Source: Postechiella sp039985655
GTDB lineage: Bacteria > Bacteroidota > Bacteroidia > Flavobacteriales > Flavobacteriaceae
Direction: 5' to 3'
NCBI GenBank assembly: GCA_039985655.1
Contig: JBDWSF010000019.1
Location: 28,695 to 92,694 of the forward strand
DNA length: 64,000 nucleotides
Shown: positions 52,003 to 62,800 of the stretch, piece after piece
How the letters are laid out: each line of letters begins with the position of its first letter
How positions within the stretch are numbered: position 1 is the stretch's first letter
Translations under genes and position numbers: made by a program
The notes under the pieces: generated by a model
Told to the model about the DNA's origin: nothing
Database searches by the model: none
Seen by the model: only the letters and a program-made list of their open reading frames with translations

Positions 52003-53334
52003 TTAATTTACTCTAAACGGAATATTTGCTGTAGCTGCATGACCATAACCATCATCAGCATAAACGAACAAACGATACATTCCTTTTTTTGGAGCTTCAA
52101 ATTTTAATTCTCCTTTTTGATTACTTATTATTTTAACATCTATAATTTCAGGACGACTTTCTTTATCGCCACCTTCTTTTAAATCTGTACTTTCCACTAA
52201 TAGCTCCCAAGAATAATTAATCCTATCATTTTCAGAATCTATTATGTCTATAGCAACTACTACTTCCTTATTAGGTTCAAGAATGACACTTTGATAAGCT
52301 GTTTTATTATTTAAGGTGAAAGATTTTATTTGAGGTGTTCTGTTTTCTGGCCATTTTTCACTCCATACATAATGCATAACATCTACAGATTCTGTTTCTT
52401 TTCCGTCTTCTAAAAACATGCCATACCATGTTGGTGTGCGTTCTTGTTTTTGTCCCCATAAAAACACATAAGAACCAAGGCATTGTGTCGTATCTGACGC
52501 TATAGCATTGCTATATCTTTTTAAATAGTTAGCCGCTTTTACTGTACTGTTTTCTTCAATAGGAGCATCCCACGATGTTTTAGGTACTTCCCAATGTCCT
52601 GTGGCACCCCATTCGGTCACCATATATGGATGTTTTGTTAATCCAAACAATTCTAACATCTTCGGTAATTCTTCTATATTTCCATACAACTGATATGATA
52701 ATATGTCAATATCTGTACAACGTTCTTTAAGGTCTTTAACGACTTCTTCCGATAATCCTGCCAATGTTGTTGTTGTTGGATGATTGGGGTCTATTTCATG
52801 AATCATTTTAGAAATATCGTTCACTGCATCCCAAACCTTAGAGTTGGTGTATCTTAAATTTAGTTCGTTCCCTATAGCCCAGATTAATAAGGCTGGATGA
52901 TCTTTATATTTTAAAACTTCTTTTCTAATTCTTTCTTTCTGTTCTTTTACAGCAGCTTCATCATTATAATCAAAACCATGACGTTCTCTAGCCACATCAA
53001 GCCCTAGGGTTACCATTAAACTATATTTACTGGCTTCATCTAAAATTTCTTTTCCACTTTGCGTCCCGTTATCTGTTCGCCAAGTTCTAAACGAATTTCC
53101 ATTGTGTTTTGCTAAAGCAGGAATATTACCAAATTCTAAACCAGCGCCTTTTATATAAAACGTTTTGTTATTTACCAATAACTCGTACTTTCCACCCGTA
53201 TTATTTACAGTTACTTTAGCCACTTTACTTTCTAATGTATTTAATTCTAATTGTGTTTTATTTTGCTCAGATTTATCTTTTTTACACCCGCTAACCGCTA
53301 TGAAATAAAAACAAAGTATAAAAACATTTCTCAT
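52003..53334 (-). CDS. Clan GH-A glycoside hydrolase lipoprotein, GH158-like
   Basis: 443-residue lipoprotein (lipobox AVSGC, Cys17, then KKDKSE). Residues about 45-325 form a (beta/alpha)8 barrel starting KTFYIKGAGLEFG, with acid/base Glu157 in IWAIGNELNLRY and nucleophile Glu241 in MVTEWGATGHWE. Residues about 330-443 form an Ig-like beta domain (VILEPNKEVVVAIDIIDSEND, FEAPKKGMYRLFVYADDGYG). A barrel plus C-terminal Ig-like domain matches the layout of GH158 endo-beta-1,3-glucanases known from Bacteroides uniformis, and the substrate fits the locus. A truncated GH2-type enzyme is the alternative, as the opening resembles GH2 barrels. It lies 20 bp upstream of the phosphorylase gene and 11 bp downstream of the sugar porter gene. 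Confidence 0.7.
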   Translation of the reverse strand: MRNVFILCFYFIAVSGCKKDKSEQNKTQLELNTLESKVAKVTVNNTGGKYELLVNNKTFYIKGAGLEFGNIPALAKHNGNSFRTWRTDNGTQSGKEILDEASKYSLMVTLGLDVARERHGFDYNDEAAVKEQKERIRKEVLKYKDHPALLIWAIGNELNLRYTNSKVWDAVNDISKMIHEIDPNHPTTTTLAGLSEEVVKDLKERCTDIDILSYQLYGNIEELPKMLELFGLTKHPYMVTEWGATGHWEVPKTSWDAPIEENSTVKAANYLKRYSNAIASDTTQCLGSYVFLWGQKQERTPTWYGMFLEDGKETESVDVMHYVWSEKWPENRTPQIKSFTLNNKTAYQSVILEPNKEVVVAIDIIDSENDRINYSWELLVESTDLKEGGDKESRPEIIDVKIISNQKGELKFEAPKKGMYRLFVYADDGYGHAATANIPFRVN

Positions 53335-53345
53335 CTGTATATCTA

Positions 53346-54890
53346 TTAATTTGTAACTAATTCTCTTTCTATTTGTTCTAATGATTTTCCTTTGGTTTCT
53401 GGTAATACTTTTATCATTATAAAAAATCCAATTAACGCTATGGATCCAAAAATGAAAAAGGTTAATGCATTACCTAAATTTGATAATTCCCAAGGAAAAA
53501 TTAATTGTACAACCCAGCTTATAAAGGAATTTACAAAGGCTATAACACCAATGGCAAACCCACGATATTTATTGGGGAATAACTCGGATAATAAGACCCA
53601 CATTACTGGTCCTAACGAAAATGCAAAACAGGCAATAAAACCCAAAACACCTATTAAGACTAATACGGCATTTATACGTGTTGCTATTTCTAAAATAGCA
53701 CCATCGTTTTTGTTATATATTTGATTTCCTAAAACCGATTTCATGTCGTTTTTAAAATCGACATCATTGTTATAAACCTTATTGGTGTAAATTGATAGCT
53801 TATTAGCTCCTTCAAATTTTAATTGTTCAATAGATTCTGTTGTTAATTGATAAGTCGCTTGTTTAAAGCCATAAGCACATAATAAAAGACTTATTGCGAT
53901 ACCAGCTGTACCAATTAAAAGTAACGGGCGCCTACCCATACGATCTATAAGATACATGGCTACGAATGTAAAAAGCACCGTGATAGAACTTAATAAAACA
54001 CCTGAAGCAAAGGCGGCGTCTGTACCAATTCCTGTTTGTTTAAAAATAGATGTTGCATAAAAATAAACGGCGTTTATTCCTGTTATTTGTTGTAAAACGC
54101 CAACAACTAAACCAACGATAAGCACAAACCTTAGTGCTGGTTTAAAGAGGTCTTTTAAACTTACTTTTTCTTCGGGTTTTATAACTGTACCTTCTAAGCT
54201 ACTTAAAATCGTAGTTACTTCTTCGGTTGCTTTTACCTCGCCATAAACACTAACCAAAACTTTTTTTGCTTCTTCATTTCTGCTTTTAGTAAACAGCCAA
54301 CGTGGACTTTTAGGTATAAAAAACAAGAATATAAAATACAGTATTGCTGGAATTAATTCTATTCCAAGCATCCAACGCCAAACATTTTCATCGGTAAAAA
54401 AAGAATCGCCCGATGTATTGTACTTGTTGAAATAATAATTACTTAAAAACGCTGCAAAAAAACCAAGTACAATGTTTAATTGTTGAATTGAAACTAATTT
54501 ACCTCTGTTCTCTGCGGTAGAAATTTCTGCTATATAAGTTGGTGCTAAAACCAATGCGGCTCCAAACGCTAATCCGCCAATCATTCGTGCTATATAAAGC
54601 ATTTCGTAAGAGGTCGCATATGCTGAGAACAATGCTGAAAACGCATATAAAAAAGCGACAACAACAAGTATTTTTTTACGTCCAACAATATCACTTAATC
54701 GGCCAGAAAAAATCATGGCTATCATCGCTGCAAATGATGGTGAACTTACCACCCAACCGGACTGAATATCACTTAAGTTAAACTCGGGTCCCGCATAAGA
54801 CATAACGCCAGAAATAATACCTGCGTCAAATCCAAAAAGGAAGCCTCCAAGGGATACTACAAATGCGATAAGTATTAGTTTTTTAGACAT
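53346..54890 (-). CDS. Sugar porter family MFS permease (sugar:H+ symporter type)
   Basis: 514-residue inner-membrane protein with 12 predicted helices. Sugar-porter signatures are GFDAGIISGVMSY in helix 1, the loop GRLSDIVGRKK, PKSPRWLF after helix 6, QQITGINAVYFYA in helix 7, the loop DRMGRRPLL, and the C-terminal PETKGKSLEQIE. An inserted loop of about 70 residues between helices 9 and 10 is longer than usual. Likely role: uptake of glucose or small glucosides released from the glucan; sodium or proton coupling is not decidable. It is the first gene of the second transcription unit of the locus, after a 468 bp gap. Confidence 0.92.
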   Translation of the reverse strand: MSKKLILIAFVVSLGGFLFGFDAGIISGVMSYAGPEFNLSDIQSGWVVSSPSFAAMIAMIFSGRLSDIVGRKKILVVVAFLYAFSALFSAYATSYEMLYIARMIGGLAFGAALVLAPTYIAEISTAENRGKLVSIQQLNIVLGFFAAFLSNYYFNKYNTSGDSFFTDENVWRWMLGIELIPAILYFIFLFFIPKSPRWLFTKSRNEEAKKVLVSVYGEVKATEEVTTILSSLEGTVIKPEEKVSLKDLFKPALRFVLIVGLVVGVLQQITGINAVYFYATSIFKQTGIGTDAAFASGVLLSSITVLFTFVAMYLIDRMGRRPLLLIGTAGIAISLLLCAYGFKQATYQLTTESIEQLKFEGANKLSIYTNKVYNNDVDFKNDMKSVLGNQIYNKNDGAILEIATRINAVLVLIGVLGFIACFAFSLGPVMWVLLSELFPNKYRGFAIGVIAFVNSFISWVVQLIFPWELSNLGNALTFFIFGSIALIGFFIMIKVLPETKGKSLEQIERELVTN

Positions 54891-55358
54891 TTTTATTATT
54901 CTAGGTTTATACTCTTTTGAATAGGTTATGTTACCATATTCTGCTTCACTTTTTTTAACTTAATGTTTAAGTTATTTATTAATTTGACAACTGTATTATT
55001 ATCTATATTAACACCCCTTTTTGCAATAAAATGAGTAACGTCTAAATAATTCGTTTTCATTTTATAGCTTCATTCGCTTTTTATATTTTAGTTACGAATC
55101 CTACATAATCAATTGTGAATTTTAGAGATTCAACCTCTATAAAAATTCTAATTAATAGTTAAATAACTGAGAGAGCAATTACTCAAATCGAATAATAATC
55201 TCTCTATAATAATACCATCCTTTGATTTATATATAGTTTGATCTTTATTGATTTAGGCGCATAAAAAGTTTATTATAATTAGTAAAGAAAGGCTAGCTAG
55301 TCATCATTCTTATTTGAGCCAACCTTACTTTACTACTATAAATAGTCACTCTTATTTT
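54891..55358. other. 468 bp intergenic region separating the two units of the glucan locus
   Basis: Probably holds the terminator of the 55359-63046 unit and the promoter of the 42366-54890 unit. A palindrome AACTTAA-TGT-TTAAGTT lies at 54957-54973. A 44-codon frame on the minus strand (54926-55060) starts with ATG but has no recognisable family. None of the motifs from the 63 kb leader was found here. Confidence 0.45.
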
Positions 55359-57554
55359 TTACTCAAGTCTTATGTCATCGAAATAATATATACCTTCTGA
55401 ATTTGTAGTTTCACCATCTGTACCATCTGGATTATCTGGTTTAATAACCAATTGATTAATACCTGTATTGTTTCCTGGAATACCTGTGAATGTAATTTCA
55501 ACTTCAGTCCAAGTATTTGCGTTTGTAATGGTTGCATATTGAGGGCCTGGGTTTCCAGATCCTGAATCTTGAGGGTTACTATTTATTTCAAACTTCATGA
55601 CCACATTAGCTTTAGTAGAGTATATTTTAACCTTGATTGTTTTAGTCGGATCAAAATTACTCGGGAACGCATTTTGGAAACCTCCCCATCTATTTGTTCC
55701 TGAAGCTTTAGTCACCTTAAGCACAAAATCTGAAGTATTTATACCTGCAGATGCTGGATTTGCTACCAATTCAGTTGTCATACTACCACTATCTTTAAAT
55801 GTATCTATAAAAGATTCACATCCTTCAAAATTAACGGGGAATGCCGTTGCAGCAACTACTGTTCCTGTACATCCGCCAGTTCCGCCGCCAGTACCACCAC
55901 CTCCTCCTCCAGTGCCAATGTTTAATTTTAAATCATCAAAATAATATGTGTTATTACTTGCTGTTGCTAAATCAAAGAAAATTACAAGTCTGTCATAAAT
56001 ACCACTATCTGCTGCATTAAAAGGAATTGTAAGTTCTTCCCATTCGTTTGTTTTAGTGGTAGTTGTTGTAGATTCTCTATCTCCAGAAGTTGTAGCTCCA
56101 CTTGAACCCTTATCTTCTAATTTTAAAGTTACTTTATAACCAGATTGTGGAGAAAATACTTTTATCGTGAAATTAGAGCCATCTGTAAAGGTAAATTTAT
56201 CGTCAAAATCGATTTGTAAATTATCCCAAGCTTGTACATTTGATTTTGTTACTTTACCTACTTTACAAGAGGTATTAGCGCCTGCAAAATCTGGGTTATC
56301 TACATACTCATAAGTAACATTATCTTGGAAAAATTTGTTAGACTCACTTCCCTGAGCAGCCGTAGTACCAGGGTCACTCATAAAAGTTAAATCAAAGTCT
56401 GATGGGTTTATAGATTGCATTGTTTCTGCAACACAACCACCGCCTCCACCACCAGAGCCTAGGTTTACTTTAAGATCATCAAAGTAATATGTGTTATTAT
56501 TTGCAGTTGATAAATCAAAGAATACTACAAGCCTATCATATATACCGCTATCTGCTGCATCAAAAGGAATTGTAAGTACTTCCCATTCATTTGTTTTAGT
56601 TGTACTTGTTGTAGATTCTCTATCACCAGAAGTTGTAGCTCCACTTGAACTTTTATCTTCTAGCTTCAATGTTACTTTATAACCAGATACAGGAGAAAAT
56701 ACTTTTAAAGAAATATTCGAACCATCAGTAAACGTAAATTTATCATCAAAATCGATTTGTAAATTATCCCAAGCTTGTACATTTGATTTAGTTACTTTAC
56801 CTACTTTACAAGATTTATTTGCATCAGTAGATGGGTCTGGATTATTAGCATATTCATAAGTAACATTATCTTGGAAAAACTTACCAGATTCGCTACCTTG
56901 AGCTGCTGTAGTACCAGGGTCTGTTAAAAATGTTATATTAAGATCTGTTGGACTTAATGATTCTTCTGTTTCATCCTCACATGCTACAGCTGAAACATTA
57001 ACCGTTCTTTCAACTTGTTCTGCTGCGTTACCTTGGCTATCAGATACATTATAAGTAATTGTATAAATACCCTCTGTATTGGTGTCAACAGTGTCTCCAC
57101 CAACAACAATACTAGCAGTAAGATCACCATCAACTTCATCAAGAGCTGTTGCTCCCGGGTCTGTAAAAGCATCTCCTATAGTTACATTTATAGTTGAGTC
57201 TCCTAATAAGGTAATTAACGGAGCATCTTGATCTAAAAATGTTATTGTGTCTTCAAATGTATCTGAAGTTCCAGCAACATTTTTTGATTTTAGTACAATA
57301 GTGTACGAACCAACTCCATATGTTTTTACTGGGCTTATTAATGTTGATGTAGTGCCATCTCCTAAACTCCACTCGTGTTTCTGAGCATTCTCTGAGGTAT
57401 TTATAAAAGTTACTGTTCTTGTATCACTATCTATAGTATAAGTAAAGCCAGCAACAACTTTTGGTAAAACTACATCATCGTCTTCACAACCTATAAAAGC
57501 TATCGCTAATATAAGTACTGAAATTTGTTTAAATCTTCTTAATAATTGTTTCAT
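55359..57554 (-). CDS. Surface glycan-binding lipoprotein: PKD, Ig-like and three carbohydrate-binding-like modules
   Basis: 731-residue lipoprotein (lipobox AFIGC, Cys23, followed by EDDD, which suits surface export). Order: PKD domain (about 32-110: TVTFINTSENAQKHEWSLGDG); Ig-like DUF5011/HYR-type domain (about 112-190: DAFTDPGATALDEVDGDLTA); two tandem beta-sandwich modules 181 residues apart (about 192-368 and 373-549); Gly-rich linker; and a third, different sandwich (about 568-731). The two tandem modules are nearly identical over long stretches (CKVGKVTKSNVQAWDN, DDKFTFTDGSN, SGATTSGDREST). No catalytic site is visible. It takes the place of SusE/F-type glycan-binding proteins and probably binds laminarin at the surface. 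It lies 14 bp downstream of the GH16 gene. Confidence 0.85.
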   Translation of the reverse strand: MKQLLRRFKQISVLILAIAFIGCEDDDVVLPKVVAGFTYTIDSDTRTVTFINTSENAQKHEWSLGDGTTSTLISPVKTYGVGSYTIVLKSKNVAGTSDTFEDTITFLDQDAPLITLLGDSTINVTIGDAFTDPGATALDEVDGDLTASIVVGGDTVDTNTEGIYTITYNVSDSQGNAAEQVERTVNVSAVACEDETEESLSPTDLNITFLTDPGTTAAQGSESGKFFQDNVTYEYANNPDPSTDANKSCKVGKVTKSNVQAWDNLQIDFDDKFTFTDGSNISLKVFSPVSGYKVTLKLEDKSSSGATTSGDRESTTSTTKTNEWEVLTIPFDAADSGIYDRLVVFFDLSTANNNTYYFDDLKVNLGSGGGGGGCVAETMQSINPSDFDLTFMSDPGTTAAQGSESNKFFQDNVTYEYVDNPDFAGANTSCKVGKVTKSNVQAWDNLQIDFDDKFTFTDGSNFTIKVFSPQSGYKVTLKLEDKGSSGATTSGDRESTTTTTKTNEWEELTIPFNAADSGIYDRLVIFFDLATASNNTYYFDDLKLNIGTGGGGGGTGGGTGGCTGTVVAATAFPVNFEGCESFIDTFKDSGSMTTELVANPASAGINTSDFVLKVTKASGTNRWGGFQNAFPSNFDPTKTIKVKIYSTKANVVMKFEINSNPQDSGSGNPGPQYATITNANTWTEVEITFTGIPGNNTGINQLVIKPDNPDGTDGETTNSEGIYYFDDIRLE

Positions 57555-57568
57555 TGTCTTTTTTTTAA

Positions 57569-58435
57569 TTAGTTGTAACTATTTTTATATACTCGTACAT
57601 AATCTACAAGCATGTTTTGTGGAAATACTGTTTCTGCGTTTGGAGAACCTGGTAAAGCACCACCTACCGCTACATTTAGTATAATGTAAAAAGGTCCGCG
57701 ATTAAATACCCATTCTCCTGGTACGTCTTCTGGGGTTATTTGATTGTATAATACATCGTCTACATAGTAATTTATGTAATCTGGACCCCATTCTATTCCA
57801 AAAATGTGAAAGCCAGTATCAAACCTATCATCCTTTAATTCAAAAGATTTAGTTATACCTTCAGCACCAGAATACCCAGGTCCATGAACAGTACCAAAAA
57901 CTTTTGTTGGATGACTTCCTATATATTCCATAATATCTATTTCGCCTATATCTGGCCAAACTTCAGACCCGTTTGCATCGTCTCCTAACAGCCAAAATGC
58001 TGGCCAAATTCCTTGTCCCCAAGGTAACTTTATACGTGCCTCAAAACGTCCGTAAGTTTGTTCAAACTTACCTTTAGTTAAAAGTTTTGCAGAAGTATAA
58101 TTAGAACCATTAAATTGTTCTTCTTTAGCAGTAATAATTAATACGCCATTTTGTACGGTAACATTCTCAGCACGGTCTGTATAGTATTGTAATTCACCGT
58201 TACCCCAGCCAGGTCCAGCGGCAGTTCCTTCACCGTTTCCTATGTCAAAATTCCAGATTGCATTATTAGGTGCTCCTTCTGTATCAAACTCATCTGACAT
58301 GACTAGTTCGGTGAACGTTGCTACAGTTTGTGTTTCATCTGTTTCACAGCCAGAAATCATAAAGACTGCTGCAAACGTAAAAGACACTAATAACATCGTC
58401 TTTATTCTCATAATCTGTTTGTTTTTTTTAATCAT
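57569..58435 (-). CDS. GH16 laminarinase (endo-beta-1,3-glucanase) lipoprotein
   Basis: 288-residue lipoprotein (lipobox MISGC, Cys30, then ETDE, suggesting the outer surface). The chain is a single GH16 beta-jelly-roll. Catalytic E-x-D-x-x-E is GEIDIMEYIG, with nucleophile Glu165, Asp167 and acid/base Glu170. GRFEARIKLPWGQGIWPAFWLLG and FHIFGIEWGPDYINYYVDD are typical of the laminarinase subfamily (GH16_3 type), as is the C-terminal FYIILNVAVGGALPG. The start could be the ATG at 58435 or the inner Met9; both keep the signal peptide. Likely role: first cut of laminarin into oligosaccharides at the cell surface. Neighbours are two glycan-binding lipoproteins at 14 and 33 bp. Confidence 0.95.
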   Translation of the reverse strand: MIKKNKQIMRIKTMLLVSFTFAAVFMISGCETDETQTVATFTELVMSDEFDTEGAPNNAIWNFDIGNGEGTAAGPGWGNGELQYYTDRAENVTVQNGVLIITAKEEQFNGSNYTSAKLLTKGKFEQTYGRFEARIKLPWGQGIWPAFWLLGDDANGSEVWPDIGEIDIMEYIGSHPTKVFGTVHGPGYSGAEGITKSFELKDDRFDTGFHIFGIEWGPDYINYYVDDVLYNQITPEDVPGEWVFNRGPFYIILNVAVGGALPGSPNAETVFPQNMLVDYVRVYKNSYN

Positions 58436-58468
58436 CTTTTAAATTTTTAAAATGTTATAAGTGACTTG

Positions 58469-59884
58469 TTATTCTTTATAGTAATAGACGTTATCTACAT
58501 ATATGTTTGAAATGGTAGCATCTGAAATGAAGAATATTAGACCTAATTGATTTCTAACTGTTAATCCTGAAAAATCATCTAACGGAATATCAAAACTTAC
58601 CCATTCTTCCTCTAATAATTGAGAACTATCAATGGTATAGGTGCCTTTCGTTTCAGTACCTCCTACATTATTGATTAATTCTAACCTGATAAAGTCTCCA
58701 GACTGTATGGCTTCGCGAACATTGATATCTACATAAAAATGAGTCATATCATTAGCGTTTACTGGTGCTACGTCTACAAACGTACCAATGCCAACAAAAT
58801 TTAAGTCTGTATAATTTATTACGTTATCTCCATTAATAAAAATATCGTTTTGCCCTTGTGTGGTCTGAAACGGTGCGAAATACCCATTGTAGTAATCTAC
58901 AGAAACATCTGTATAAGCATTAGAAAAAACTGAAATCACATCGCCTGAATCTCTTGCTGGTGGTGTTGGTGCTGCTTCAAACGCACCTAATACTTCTATG
59001 GTTAATGATCCTGGTGCTTCAACCCCAGCTAAAGTTGCTGTTATTACCGCCATACCACTTCCTATGACTGAAAGTTTTCCAAAGTCACCAATTGACACTA
59101 CACTTGGTTCTGAAGATGTCCAATCAAAATAGCTTGGTGCAGGAACAACTGATACGTTTTCTCCTGAAGCTAAATTAAAGGTTACAGAACGTATATTTAC
59201 TTCTCCATCTGTACCAACAAAAGATTGTGCTTCTATATCTTCTCCATCATATAAAGCAGGTCTTGGCTGACCAATAGTTCCTAATTTTTCAAACTTAAGT
59301 TCATCAATCCAAAAGGTATAACCAAGTCCACCTGTATCTTGTGTTCCTGCTGAATACCAAAACATACCTCTTTCTTCAAATAATTTAGCAGCGTCAGGAA
59401 TAGGAATAACATATTTAACCCAATTAGTACTAAAACTTACATTTTCAATGTGGGCTTGATATTTATTATCTAAAAAGTCTTGACCAAATCCTAGCTGACC
59501 AATTACAACGCCTTGAGAAGCTTTAGCCCAAAACGTTAGGGCATCATAACCTGTTAGATCACGTCCAGCGCCATCTGTTCTAAATATAGCACCAGCATAA
59601 CTACCTTCTGGGTCGTTAGCATTAGGCACATCAAAACGCATTGAGGATTGACTTTCGTAACCTTGGCTATCATCTACTGTCCAAGCTGTTGCTTTTGAGC
59701 CTAAAAAAGGAAAATAAAAGTTGGTTCCAAGACCAATAGGTGAGTCTGTAAAAATTTCTCCTGCTGCAGAATTTGTTGCGAACTCTACCTCGTCCGATAA
59801 TTCTCTTTCACAACTAACATTGATTATAAAAACCAATCCTAGAAGGAATGTAATTTTTGTATAAATAAATCTTCTGTTTTTCAT
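58469..59884 (-). CDS. Glycan-binding-like lipoprotein with Big2 domain
   Basis: 471-residue lipoprotein (lipobox INVSC, Cys25, then ERELSDE). Residues about 45-200 are a beta-sandwich of carbohydrate-binding-module type (SSMRFDVPNANDPEGSYAGAIF, DALTFWAKAS, FWIDELKFEKLG). About 225-300 is a Big2-like Ig domain (FDWTSSEPSVVSIGDFGKLSVIGSGMAVITATL). About 315-471 is a second sandwich (IFINGDNVINYTDLNFVGIGTF, WVSFDIPLDDFSGL, IYVDNVYYYKE). There is no catalytic residue pattern. Its position between the barrel-fused hydrolase (12 bp) and the GH16 laminarinase (33 bp) suggests a SusD/SGBP-like role in catching glucan at the surface. It has no sequence features of SusD (no TPR-rich helical part). Confidence 0.82.
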   Translation of the reverse strand: MKNRRFIYTKITFLLGLVFIINVSCERELSDEVEFATNSAAGEIFTDSPIGLGTNFYFPFLGSKATAWTVDDSQGYESQSSMRFDVPNANDPEGSYAGAIFRTDGAGRDLTGYDALTFWAKASQGVVIGQLGFGQDFLDNKYQAHIENVSFSTNWVKYVIPIPDAAKLFEERGMFWYSAGTQDTGGLGYTFWIDELKFEKLGTIGQPRPALYDGEDIEAQSFVGTDGEVNIRSVTFNLASGENVSVVPAPSYFDWTSSEPSVVSIGDFGKLSVIGSGMAVITATLAGVEAPGSLTIEVLGAFEAAPTPPARDSGDVISVFSNAYTDVSVDYYNGYFAPFQTTQGQNDIFINGDNVINYTDLNFVGIGTFVDVAPVNANDMTHFYVDINVREAIQSGDFIRLELINNVGGTETKGTYTIDSSQLLEEEWVSFDIPLDDFSGLTVRNQLGLIFFISDATISNIYVDNVYYYKE

Positions 59885-59896
59885 TTTTATTATTTT

Positions 59897-62800
59897 TTAT
59901 TTACCAATGTTAATGTGTATATAAGTTCTAATTTCCCACTCTTGTCCGTTATCAAACCCAATTGTACTTATAGTTGGAACTGGTGGGAATGTATTTGGTG
60001 CAACTACATTTGGTGAGTAACGCGGTGAATATTCATTAAGCGAACGCCATGTACCACGTATTCCAATTTTAGTATCGGGTAAAACAAACCAGTCAGGCTT
60101 TCCAACTGATGTTGATAAATCTAACATGAGTTGTACAGGATAGGTTAAGTTAAAATCACGATGGTAATCAAAAGGTCCCCAATCGTTAATTTTAAAAGTA
60201 TGTGTTAGTTTAAGTTTATTATAGATTAATCTAATATCACCACCAACACGTTGTATCAACCTTTCGTTACTACCATTAGATTGTGCATTTCCTGCATAAA
60301 AATTTGCTATAAGACCAAGATCTGGACTTACTTTTGAAACCATACGGGTATGTGCTTCCCATAAATCTTTTGCTGGGGCAGCATTAGGAAAAGCAAAAGA
60401 TGAACGATCTGCTAAAAATCCTATAGCAGCATCTTGAGCCGTTGGGTGATGTTTAAATACAAAGCCAAAATTCATAGCGAACTTGGCATCTTCAGCTCTA
60501 TCGTTATCCCATTCGTAAAACCATGATCCTGGTGTTGGATCGAATGTAAATAAAATTTCACCTGCAGTCGTTTCTCTATTTGCTCTTACAGCAAATGGGT
60601 CGTCTTGAATATTTCTAAGTCTTCCTGGCGAACTCACATCGTTTGGCATCGCATCAACAAGTGGTTTTTGCCATAAGAAGTTAGGTGCAATTTGAAAATC
60701 CCCTATGGTATAAGTAAAACCTGTAAGAAAGTTGTTTTGGTTTCCGCTTCCTGTATCTTTAAGTCTCCATCCTGTAAATGTTTGAGTCTGATCGGCTCCG
60801 CCATTAGCAACTAAGCCCATAGTAGCTCCTTGTGCGTACCAATTAAATAATCCTTTTTGATAAGTTATTTTAGCTTTTGCACCCCAATTATCTTCTTCAT
60901 TAATTTTATCATTATAAATGATATAACTTCCTGGTTCTCCTTCTGCTATTTGAAATTCTCTGCCGTTTAAAGGATGTCCACCCCAAATACCACCTGCTTC
61001 AATCTCAAATGCTCCAAATTCTCTTTTAGCATGAAGTGTTACTCTACGTGTTTTTGGAAGTGGTACTGCAATAGAAGTTACGGCTTCTCCAACATCGTCT
61101 ATATCTTCATGATACACACCTGTAATATCATAATGTCCTAGTTTTTTACTATATTTTAATAATACTGCAGGATTAGCGCCCCACCAAAGTTGTGGTCCAA
61201 AAGCAGCTTTTAAGCCTTTTAACCCTTTTTTACCATCGATTTCAAAACCAAGGATTTCTCCGTTATATATATCTAAGTTTGGTCCATAATTGGCCTGAGG
61301 ATACAAACCAAAGAAATCACCTTCGTAACCCCAATGGTAATGTCCTGTTCTATAAAAACCTCTTAAATCGAACTCTTTAGCATTCCATTCAAATTCAGCG
61401 TTATATACTTTTACCCGATTTGGATCTGTAATATTTACATTCCCATCATCTGAGTTTACAGAAAACGGTTGCCCTGTGTTTTCATAGAAAATTTCATCTA
61501 TAGGATTTTCAGCAACATTACCAAGAATGTTGAAATTTACGCTAGCACTCATATTTGCAGTAGGGTTTCCTTCAACTCCAATAAAATAAGACTGCATATG
61601 GTCGAAACCTAATTGGTTAGGAAAAAGAACTTCATTTGGATTAGCATCTTCTGGAGTTGTAATCAAACTACCACCTGTATTGAAAGTTGTAAATTCTGCT
61701 CTTAAATTGCTTAGTCTAATTTTATCTGAGCCGTCTCCTTTCAAGGCTGCTTTATCGCCTCTTGCTTTTAAAACAGCATCCATTATTTGAATATCATCAA
61801 AATGATTGTTAACAAATTCTGGAGTAACACCTTCTTGATAAGGATTTAATTGGTGTGCTTCTTTTAAAGCATAATATGCTGCACGCGGATATAAATCGTA
61901 AAGTCCTCTAGCATTTGTTGCGCCTTTTGCACAAATACCAAACCACTCCTCATTCATATTATTTTCACCTGGAGCTAAATCAATAGCATAACCTCCATTA
62001 GCCCAAGAGGCGTTATTATCGTGCTTATCTGCATTCTCTCTTTTGTCGAAACCGTATTTCCACCAGCCATCACTAAACTGAAATGTAAATCCACCTATCG
62101 AGTTCTCTTCTTTTCCTAAACCTGCTGCATTTTCATAAATCTCTTTCCAGTTACTTACCATATAATAAGCTTGCGCTTTCTGGTCTTCCTTATTTTCTAT
62201 AGCATTAAATGCATCTGCACCAAACTCGGTAAACATAACTGGTTTGTTAAGTTTTTCCTTAATCACTTTAAACATATCGGTAAAAGAAGCACCTCGATAT
62301 GAGTTAACGCCGTATATATCTACATCTTTACATTCTTCTGCTATTATATCTATAAACAATACATCTCCATTACAAATTGCTACTGGATGCGATGGATCCA
62401 TAGCCTTAATTCTTTTAGCAACGTCGTTCATCAATTTATACATCGGTCGTCCACGTGACTCTCCAATAAATTTCTTTTCTTCTTCACTATCTGGAAAATC
62501 TTCCGTTTCTGCACCTGCCCAAAACAGACCATAGTTATTCTCGTTACCTAATAAATACAGTAACAAACCTGGTGTATCTTTATAACCTTTTACCAAGGCT
62601 TCCATTTCTGCGATCAAAAATTCTTGAGTACGTGGTTCAGAATATTTAGTAACTGGAGTCCAAACACCACCTAAGGTTAATCCGTATCGACCAAACGAAT
62701 GGTTTAACATGGTATAAATACCGTAGTTTTCGTATATGTATTTAATCCATCTTGCTGGAACACCAGTATATTGACGAATTACATTAACATTCATGTTCTT

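Noticed and set aside
54926..55060. 44-codon ATG frame on the minus strand in the gap between the two glucan units
   Set aside because: No recognisable domain, and the Asn/Lys-rich composition is that of AT-rich spacer; kept only as a note.
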